Shown here in pieces: positions 20,823 to 26,460 of a stretch of 26,460 nucleotides of DNA (position 1 is the stretch's first letter; every line of letters begins with the position of its first letter). This DNA comes from a bacterium (lineage in GTDB: Bacteria > Lindowbacteria > 2-12-FULL-62-27): assembly GCA_016202645.1 (NCBI GenBank), contig JACQOF010000102.1, positions 1-26,460 on the forward strand, in the 5' to 3' direction. The notes beneath the pieces were generated by a model. It saw only the letters and a program-made list of their open reading frames with translations. It was not told the origin of the DNA and searched no databases. A program made the translations under genes and the position numbers.

Positions 20823-22343
20823 TCATGGATTGGCGACGGCATGAACATAGGATTTGGGAAGGCAGGGGATCGGTAATGGATATCGTTTCAGGTATTCCGC
20901 GAAGCGTTCCCACGAAAGCGTGTGGCGTTGGCTTCTTTGCCTCAGCCACTGGCACCACGCCCGTGTCACCCTGTAAAAGGACCCTTTAATTCTCCGCAGG
21001 TTTCCCGTCACACCGTAGTACTGATAGTGTCCACGCAGAACCATACAGAGATGGTGATGCTGTTCCTTCCGGGGCAGACACCGGTTTGATTTGACCCATT
21101 CCACAACTCGCGTGACGGCTTTCTGGAATCGCTTTCGTTGCGTCTGGCGCATGACCTGAAACTTTCCATGACGCGACTCTCCGCAGTAGTGTGTGAATCC
21201 GAGGAAGTCGAACGTCTCCGGCTTTCGATTCTGTCGAGACTCTTGCTCCTTCGCAAATCGGCCAAACCGGATGAGTTTTGTCTTCCCTTCGTTTAATCGC
21301 AACCCGAATTTCCCAAGTCGCTTGGGCAACACCGCCAGCACCCTCCTCGCGTCATCTTCTTTCTGAAATAGGATGAGGAAGTCGTCCGCATATCGGATGT
21401 ATCGGCACTCGCCGGACATTCGACCGTAGACAACGTCCTCCATCCATTCATCCAGAACATGGTGCAGGAAAATGTTGGCCAGTATCGGGCTGATCACTCC
21501 GCCCTGCGGCGTCCCCCGCTCGCGGGGTTGGATCCCCGCTTCGGTCATCACTCCAGCCTTGAGCCATTTGCCGATGAGCCGTACAATTCGCCCATCCTTG
21601 ACCCGTCGCCGGACGATTTCCATCAGCTTCCGATGATCCATCTCATCGAAGAATCGGCTGATGTCCGCATCCAGTACCCAGTTCACTTTCCCGAACAAAA
21701 TCGCTTTCCGGAGAGCCTCCAATGCCTCATGAGCTGAACGCCCCGGCCGGAAACCATACGAACACTCCCTGAAATCCTGTTCGTATATGGCTTCCAGAAT
21801 CATCGCGACCGCCTTCTGCACAATTTTGTCCTCCAGCGTAGGTATCCCAAGTTCCCGAAAACTTCCGTCTTCCTTCGGAATCTTGGCGCGGCGGACTGGC
21901 GGCGCACGGTACGATCCTTTCCTCAAGCGTTCGTGCAGGGCTTGGATATTTTCTTCCAGTTTCTCCCCGTAGACTCCGGCTGTCATCCCGTCAACTCCTG
22001 TTGCACCATCTTTACGGATTCTCACCCATGCTTCCTTCAGGTGTTCCGTGCCCATCAGATGGGCGAGGGATGTAAATACCGTGTTCGGTTCCCGCTTCGC
22101 CTTCTCCGCTATGCGTACAAGTTTCGGTGACATGGTTGGCAACCTCTGTGGGTTTCCCATGGTTCCCTCATACACGCGTTGGTTTGTCGTCCCCTTCCCT
22201 CCGGGAGCGTTACTTCCCTTCAGCGGTACTATGGGACGATCCAACTTCCCTTCCGGCTTCGACTCGCCCTCCGGTTTGCCCTCGGGTTCGTCTACCGTTC
22301 TTTCGGACCGGTTGGGATCTCCCAAGTTCCCATCAACGCTCAC
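20823..22343 (-). CDS. ltrA: Group II intron reverse transcriptase/maturase
   Basis: The protein splices and mobilises its host intron. In the 506-residue frame the RT domain shows GFRPGRSAHEAL, D225-A-D227 (first catalytic motif), RGTPQGGVISPILANIFLHH, and YADD (318-321). The thumb/maturase segment follows, with GFTHYCGESRHGKF and RGHYQYYGVTGN. It ends soon after the maturase domain; there is no HNH endonuclease, so mobility would rely on other priming. The first 60 residues are low-complexity (Pro, Gly, Glu, Lys) and may be intron RNA rather than protein; ATGs at residues 62 (22160) and 71 (22133) are plausible starts. The reading frame is intact, so the element may be active. Confidence 0.93.
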   Translation of the reverse strand: MSVDGNLGDPNRSERTVDEPEGKPEGESKPEGKLDRPIVPLKGSNAPGGKGTTNQRVYEGTMGNPQRLPTMSPKLVRIAEKAKREPNTVFTSLAHLMGTEHLKEAWVRIRKDGATGVDGMTAGVYGEKLEENIQALHERLRKGSYRAPPVRRAKIPKEDGSFRELGIPTLEDKIVQKAVAMILEAIYEQDFRECSYGFRPGRSAHEALEALRKAILFGKVNWVLDADISRFFDEMDHRKLMEIVRRRVKDGRIVRLIGKWLKAGVMTEAGIQPRERGTPQGGVISPILANIFLHHVLDEWMEDVVYGRMSGECRYIRYADDFLILFQKEDDARRVLAVLPKRLGKFGLRLNEGKTKLIRFGRFAKEQESRQNRKPETFDFLGFTHYCGESRHGKFQVMRQTQRKRFQKAVTRVVEWVKSNRCLPRKEQHHHLCMVLRGHYQYYGVTGNLRRIKGSFYRVTRAWCQWLRQRSQRHTLSWERFAEYLKRYPLPIPCLPKSYVHAVANP

Positions 22344-22637
22344 TGGCTCGCATGCCGTTGTCTACGACCCCGGTGGAACTACGCGACCTTGCCTTCTCGG
22401 TCGTTTCGTATTGCCTTCGGCGCAAATAAGCGACTCGGCTTCCACGAATACTTCCCTTTCGGGAAGGGTTGACTTTTCGAGGCTCAATCCATTCACTTGC
22501 GTTACGGCCTGCGCCCTCCCTGTCTACGCTTCACGCCGTCAGTTACCTGACGCCGCGCAAGACTCGGTTCCGCATTGCTGGCTAAGCTCTATGCGGGTGT
22601 AATCTATCACCAGCGCCGATGAGCTTTCTTGGCGCAC

Positions 22638-22657
22638 TAAATGTGTCAACCTGGCAC
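22638..22657 (-). repeat. Right copy of 20-bp inverted repeat, abutting the intron
   Basis: It matches the left copy (20525-20544) at 19 of 20 positions in inverted orientation. Its inner edge is exactly the intron 5' junction, so the intron sits at the inner end of this repeat. Confidence 0.8.
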
Positions 22658-22725
22658 TCGGACCCCATGAAAAATACGGATCCTGAAAGATACAAAATTT
22701 CCGGGGAGAAAAGACGTTTTCGTGA

Positions 22726-22761
22726 CCCCCCCCCCCCTAGCCTCCCCCTCAAGGGGGGAGG
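22726..22761. repeat. 12-C run and CCTCCCCC/GGGGGAGG hairpin
   Basis: Twelve consecutive C residues (22726-22737) are followed by CCTCCCCC (22741-22748), a 5-nt loop and GGGGGAGG (22754-22761). The stem lies downstream of lpdA on its strand and could end that transcript. Nothing coding is visible in 22658-22880; short GCGGAT words fill the remainder. Confidence 0.6.
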
Positions 22762-22871
22762 AGGATGACTGAAAATCTCAGCTTGGAGCTTATGTTACGC
22801 GCGGATCAATGCGGATGCGCGGATATTGACACTCGGATCTGCTGCGGATATGCGGATCTGAAAGGATCGGA

Positions 22872-22911
22872 CTTCCGCCATCAAAGATGGATTGCCCGGC
22901 CGGCTGACGCG
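22872..22911. repeat. 40-bp repeat, copy in the lpdA 3' end
   Basis: It matches 19324-19363 at 38 of 40 positions. Here it encodes the last residues of lpdA (ASAGRAIHL), its stop, and the bases just after it. Confidence 0.85.
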
Positions 22912-24272
22912 AGGGCGGCCTCCAGGATGGCTTCAGCCATGGTTGGATGTGCGTGGACGGTGGCGAGGATGTCGTCCCGGGTGGCTTCCAGAGAGAGGGC
23001 CATGCCGAGTTCCGCGATCATTTCCGTGGCTTCGTGGCCCAGGATGTGGGCGCCGACGAGCTGGGCGTGCGGGCCCGCGAAGATGAGCTTGACGAATCCC
23101 TCCGTTTCGTCCGACGCGATGGCTTTGCCCAGGGCCTGAAATGGAAAGCGGCCGATCTGGACCGCGTCTCCGTATTGTTTTCGCACGGCTTCTTCGGTGA
23201 GGCCGACGCTGGCGACTTGCGGCCGGCAGTAGGTACAGGCGGGGATGACGTCGTAGCGTATCTTCGGCCGGTGATCTGTGAACATCCGCTCGACGGCGAC
23301 GATGCCTTCGTGCGACGCGACGTGAGCCAGCCACGGCGGGCCGATGATGTCGCCGATGGCGTGGATGCCCGGGAGGGACGTCTGGAAATCATCGTTCACC
23401 GATATCCAGCCTTTTTCCTCCTTCACGCGGACGCCCTCCTCGAAGAGTCCCTCCGTGTTGGGGACGACGCCGAGCGCCAGGAGCGCCGCCCCGGCGTCGT
23501 GGGTTTCCTTCTTTCCGTCGCGGTCCAGTTCGAGCCTGACGCCGTCCCCCTCCACCCGCACGGCGTCGACCCGCGCGCCGGTCAAAATCTTCATGCCAGC
23601 CTTCTCGTAAATTTTCCGCAGAGCCGCCGAAATCTCGCGGTCCTCCTGGGGCAAAATCCGGTCTAGAAGCTCGATGACGGTGACACGCGTTCCGAAGGCG
23701 TGAAAGAAATAGGCGAATTCCATGCCGATGGCGCCGGCGCCGAGGACGGCGAGCGAGGCCGGCGGCTCGGCCAGAAGCAGAGCTTCGCGGCTCGTGAGAA
23801 TCCGGCGGCCGTCCGGCTTGACGCCGGGCAGGAGGCGCGGCTTGGCGCCCGTCGCGATGAGGATGCGGCCAGCCTGAATCGTTTCCCCCCCAACCGCGAT
23901 TTTTCCGGGCATGACAATCCTGGCGCGGCCGACCTTGTATTCGATCTTGTTCTTCTTGAACAGAAACTCAATTCCCCGGTTCAGTTTCGAAACGACGTCC
24001 CGGCTCCGGCCGATGATTTTCTGGAGGTCGAAGCTCGATTCGGTCACACCGAAGCCGAACGATCCGGCTTCCTTGAGAAATTCCCGGCGCTCCGCGGCCT
24101 TGAGAAGCGCCTTCGACGGAATGCATCCCCAGTTCAGGCAGGTGCCGCCGGGATGGCCCTCGTCGTCGATCACCACGACCCGTTTGCCCAGCTGGGCGGC
24201 GCGGATCGCGGCGACGTATCCGCCGGGGCCGGCGCCGATGACGGCGAGGTCGAATGCCGCGGAATCGTTCAT
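22881..24272 (-). CDS. lpdA: Dihydrolipoyl dehydrogenase (E3)
   Basis: The FAD flavoprotein reoxidises dihydrolipoyl groups on the E2 core with NAD+. It has 463 residues, the normal length. It shows the FAD-binding GAGPGGYVAA (13-22), redox-active C45 and C50 (GTCLNWGCIPS), a second GAGAIGMEFA nucleotide site, the GDIIG FAD-contact segment, and the C-terminal catalytic pair H442/E447 (HAHPTMAE). It is last in the operon after the HDOD gene; the junction TGA-C-ATG leaves one base between stop and start. Its C-terminal codons coincide with a 40-bp repeat shared with lipB-lipA. Confidence 0.97.
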   Translation of the reverse strand: MNDSAAFDLAVIGAGPGGYVAAIRAAQLGKRVVVIDDEGHPGGTCLNWGCIPSKALLKAAERREFLKEAGSFGFGVTESSFDLQKIIGRSRDVVSKLNRGIEFLFKKNKIEYKVGRARIVMPGKIAVGGETIQAGRILIATGAKPRLLPGVKPDGRRILTSREALLLAEPPASLAVLGAGAIGMEFAYFFHAFGTRVTVIELLDRILPQEDREISAALRKIYEKAGMKILTGARVDAVRVEGDGVRLELDRDGKKETHDAGAALLALGVVPNTEGLFEEGVRVKEEKGWISVNDDFQTSLPGIHAIGDIIGPPWLAHVASHEGIVAVERMFTDHRPKIRYDVIPACTYCRPQVASVGLTEEAVRKQYGDAVQIGRFPFQALGKAIASDETEGFVKLIFAGPHAQLVGAHILGHEATEMIAELGMALSLEATRDDILATVHAHPTMAEAILEAALASAGRAIHL

Positions 24273-24273
24273 G

Positions 24274-25536
24274 TCAGGCGAAAATTCTCTTCAATTCCTT
24301 CACGCCGGATTCGACCCGCGTGAAGACGGGGCCGAAATCGACGTCGATGTTCCCGAGAAGCGGCTTGTAGGCGTCGTAGAGAATTTCGGCGCGAGCCATG
24401 ATCTCGAAAGAATCTTCGCATTCGATGTCGGCGAGAGCAACCGCCAAGTTGAGGATGACGGCGTGTTTGGACAGGGTTTTGATTTCGGCCAGCTGGACGA
24501 CCGGGTGATGGTGGTACATCGCCGACTGGACGGTGTCCGCCGAGAGCTGCCAGGTTTCGAACACAAATCCGGCAAGGTCGGCGTGCGTTCCGCCCAGAAC
24601 CTGCCGCTCGGCCTCCACCTGGCTCTTGCCGGCCGTGAGGTTCGCCTGGATCTGCCGGTACTCGGAGGGAAAATACTGGAGGATGATCAGCTCGCCGACG
24701 TTGTGGACGAGCCCGGAGATGAACATCTCCTCCGTGTCCTTGAAGGTCAGTTTAAGACCGATCTCCTTGGCCCACTGCCCGGCCGTGATGGAGTGGTCCC
24801 AGATCTTGAGAGCCTGGGACACGGGGATGTCCTGGAATTTCTGCATGACGCCGGCCGTGAGAATGATCTGGCGGATTTTTTTCAAGCCGAGGACGACCAT
24901 GGCCTGGGAGATCGTGTTGACTTTGGCCCGGAGGCCGTAAAACGCGGAGTTGACGACTTTCAGGATCGTCGCCACGAGCGTCGGCTCGGCCGAGATCAGT
25001 TTGGCGACTTTGTCGATGTCGACCTCCGGGTCCTGAAGCATCGCGAGCACTTTCTGCGCGGGCCCGGGCAGGGCCGCGACCGACTGGACGTTTTTCAGGA
25101 CCTCGCGCATTTTCCGGCCCGACATCGTGCCCTCCTTCGATCCGGTGGCCGGGTCGTCCGGCTGAGGCGCGGTCTTCAGGTATTCTTTCAGGATCTCCGA
25201 CATCTTTTCAGGCGTAATGGCTTTCTGGATGATGGCGGCCTGGGCGAAGAGGAAGAGGTCGTTGGCCTGAAGTTTCAGCAGTTCGTCCACCTGGGCCGCC
25301 GTCATGAATTCCATCTGGACGGCCGCTTCGCCGAATTTGAGGTCGATGCGCTGGAGGAGTCCGTGCAGGATCACGTTGACCTGCTCGGGTTTCATGTATC
25401 CGCGGGACACGGCGAGAAGCCCAATGCGTCGGTCGAGCTGGACCATCTGCTTCACGATCCGGATGATGTCGGCCTGCTCGAAAATTTTGTGCTGGCGCAG
25501 ATAGCCGACAAAAGACTGGATCTGCGCGAGAGACAT
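24274..25536 (-). CDS. HDOD-domain signalling protein
   Basis: A 420-residue cytoplasmic protein. The N-terminal third (about 15-125) consists of helical units with pattern LAVSRGYMKPEQVNVIL and MEFMTAAQVDELLKLQ, like the N-terminal helices of GspE/PilB-type proteins. After a Pro/Asp/Gly linker comes the HDOD domain (about 145-335): LPGPAQKVLAMLQDPEV, EPTLVATILKVVNSAFYG, and GLVHNVGELI, where the HD pair reads H278-N279. HDOD proteins are usually regulatory scaffolds rather than enzymes, and the lost Asp agrees. ATG 25536 follows the E2 stop by one base; an earlier in-frame ATG at 25566 would overlap E2 and is less likely. Its place between E2 and E3 is unusual. The specific role is unknown. 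Confidence 0.85.
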   Translation of the reverse strand: MSLAQIQSFVGYLRQHKIFEQADIIRIVKQMVQLDRRIGLLAVSRGYMKPEQVNVILHGLLQRIDLKFGEAAVQMEFMTAAQVDELLKLQANDLFLFAQAAIIQKAITPEKMSEILKEYLKTAPQPDDPATGSKEGTMSGRKMREVLKNVQSVAALPGPAQKVLAMLQDPEVDIDKVAKLISAEPTLVATILKVVNSAFYGLRAKVNTISQAMVVLGLKKIRQIILTAGVMQKFQDIPVSQALKIWDHSITAGQWAKEIGLKLTFKDTEEMFISGLVHNVGELIILQYFPSEYRQIQANLTAGKSQVEAERQVLGGTHADLAGFVFETWQLSADTVQSAMYHHHPVVQLAEIKTLSKHAVILNLAVALADIECEDSFEIMARAEILYDAYKPLLGNIDVDFGPVFTRVESGVKELKRIFA

Positions 25537-25537
25537 G

Positions 25538-26460
25538 TCAGACCGCCCAACCTTCCGGATGCGCAAGAAGCGCTTTCAGGTCCTTCAAAAACTGCGCGCC
25601 GACCGCTCCGTCCAGGACCCGGTGGTCGCAGGCGAGTGTCACCCCCATCCGCCAGCCGACGTAGAGGTGGCCGTCCCCATCGACGCAGGGTTCCTGGGCG
25701 ACGGCGGCGACGGCGAGGATGGCGGCCTGGGGCGGATTGATGACGGCGGAAAAATTGTCGAGCCCGTACATGCCGAGGTTGCTGACGGTGAATGTGCCGC
25801 CCATGTACTCGTCCGGTTTTAATTTCATCCGGCGCGCCCGCTCCGCCATTTCTTCGCTGACCCGGTGGATGTCTGACAGGCCCAGCTTGTCGCAGTTCTT
25901 GATGACGGGCGTGATCAGCCCGTTTTCCAGCGCGACGGCGAAGGCCAGGTCGACGGAGGCGTGGGTGTGGACGCCGACGCCGTCGAAGGTGGCGTTGACG
26001 GCCGGGTTCATCATGAGGGCGCGGCTCACGCCCATGAGTACAAAATCATTGTAGGAAAGGCGGGCCGCCCCCTTCGCAGATTGAAGGAAATCCCGTCCTG
26101 GGATTTCCTGAGTCTGGAGCTTCGGGGGCTGGACATCCCTGTCCGCCCCGCGGGCGTTGAGGGCCGCCCGAAGACCGACCACGCGGTCCATGGGGATGCG
26201 GTCCTGCAGATAAAAATGCGGGATGGTCTGTTTGGCCTGCGTCATCCGGTCGGCGATCACTTTTCGCATGCCGTCGAGGGGTGTCAGCGTTTCGACAAGT
26301 TTGTTGACGATCTGAAGAGCCGCGGCGGCGGGACGTTTCGGTTGAAGATGCAGTCCCTGGCTCAGAACGGTCTCGATGTCGGCCTTCACGATCCGCCCGG
26401 CCGGCCCGGATCCCCGGACGCCCTCGAGCGGAATCCCATGCTCCGCCGCCATCCGCGCCG
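25538..26460 (-). CDS. pdhC: Dihydrolipoyl acetyltransferase (E2), N-terminus beyond window
   Basis: E2 forms the core of the pyruvate (or a related 2-oxoacid) dehydrogenase complex and passes the acyl group to CoA. The window holds about 307 residues and the frame is open at the right edge, so the lipoyl domain(s) are outside. Visible are the peripheral subunit-binding domain (ARMAAEHGIPLEGVRGSG, GRIVKADIE), a Gly/Pro linker, and the catalytic domain with the DHRVLDG motif (His and Asp of HxxxDG) near the C-terminus. About 25-30 residues around EIPGRDFLQSAKGAA interrupt the usual run into LSYNDFV and coincide with a DNA hairpin. E2 type (pyruvate rather than 2-oxoglutarate) is inferred from general similarity only. 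Confidence 0.92.
   Translation of the reverse strand, partial: ARMAAEHGIPLEGVRGSGPAGRIVKADIETVLSQGLHLQPKRPAAAALQIVNKLVETLTPLDGMRKVIADRMTQAKQTIPHFYLQDRIPMDRVVGLRAALNARGADRDVQPPKLQTQEIPGRDFLQSAKGAARLSYNDFVLMGVSRALMMNPAVNATFDGVGVHTHASVDLAFAVALENGLITPVIKNCDKLGLSDIHRVSEEMAERARRMKLKPDEYMGGTFTVSNLGMYGLDNFSAVINPPQAAILAVAAVAQEPCVDGDGHLYVGWRMGVTLACDHRVLDGAVGAQFLKDLKALLAHPEGWAV
26085..26109. repeat. Perfect 10-bp inverted repeat inside the E2 coding region
   Basis: AGGAAATCCC (26085-26094), loop GTCCT, GGGATTTCCT (26100-26109). The reading frame passes through the stem without a stop, encoding part of QEIPGRDFLQS, a segment not found in typical E2 proteins. Confidence 0.75.

Larger units (their letters stand above)
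20736..22637 (-). mobile_element. Group II intron with intron-encoded reverse transcriptase
   Basis: A retro-element of about 1.9 kb. On the minus strand the 5' end is GTGCG at 22637-22633. A structured non-coding 5' region of about 290 nt precedes the reverse transcriptase gene, and domain V follows it. The 3' end is placed after a GC-rich stem of domain VI (GGCGGGG/CCCCGCC, 20742-20766) at an AC near 20736; a few nt of uncertainty remain. The intron abuts the 20-bp inverted repeat at its 5' side. Confidence 0.8.

Noticed and set aside
22658-22880. Short gene between the intron and lpdA
   Set aside because: The only frame (starting near 22765) is made of GCGGAT-word repeats, runs into lpdA antisense, and lacks a ribosome-binding site.
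23911-25740. 609-codon plus-strand frame opposite lpdA, the HDOD gene and E2
   Set aside because: All three minus-strand genes are firmly identified; the plus frame is rich in Asp/Arg/Gly/Val as expected for a shadow.

Overview
The window is about 26.5 kb of GC-rich DNA from a bacterial chromosome. The ribosomal protein genes, the FtsX/EnvC/CtpA set and the lipoyl and pyruvate dehydrogenase genes point to a Gram-negative, non-gammaproteobacterial lineage. The order secY-adk-map-infA-rpmJ-rpsM-rpsK-rpsD-rpoA-rplQ is shared by many phyla. With the abundant small palindromic repeats it would fit a Deltaproteobacteria-, Nitrospirota- or Omnitrophota-like organism, but the phylum cannot be fixed from sequence reading alone.

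Layout. (1) 1-5958, plus strand: the end of the spc operon and the alpha operon, from a partial secY to rplQ, tightly packed with several 1-4 nt overlaps. (2) 6017-6101: tRNA-Leu(GAG), followed by a palindromic repeat. (3) 6298-10796, plus strand: a cell-envelope cluster of ftsX, an envC-like LytM protein, a ctpA-type S41 protease and a YibQ-type divergent polysaccharide deacetylase. A second copy of the palindromic repeat lies before the last gene. ftsE is absent. (4) 10850-11041: rpmB with its own promoter. (5) 11130-16064: a single 1644-residue soluble protein. It has a PI3/PI4-kinase-like N-terminus, a central HD-type phosphohydrolase-like domain, and a second, diverged copy of the whole HD-containing unit in which every metal ligand is lost. 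I do not recognise this architecture as a described family, and it is the main novelty of the window. (6) 16026-19402, minus strand: a TMTC-like membrane/TPR protein downstream of a fused lipB-lipA gene. (7) 19495-22657: an HTH-Fic protein with a probable self-operator, then a patchwork of inverted and tandem repeats, then a group II intron with its reverse transcriptase. (8) 22881-26460, minus strand: the operon pdhC(E2)-HDOD-lpdA(E3), running in from beyond the right edge.

How the genes work together. The first block is translation, transcription and secretion core. The ftsX-envC-ctpA-yibQ block is the conserved set that controls septal peptidoglycan hydrolysis. Its EnvC-like LytM domain has lost two catalytic histidines, so it is probably an amidase activator. 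LipB-LipA makes and attaches lipoyl groups, and the E2 and E3 of the pyruvate dehydrogenase complex encoded to the right use them. An HDOD signalling protein is translationally linked between E2 and E3. At least eight kinds of short repeat are scattered between and inside genes, and two of them appear to have contributed codons to gene ends.
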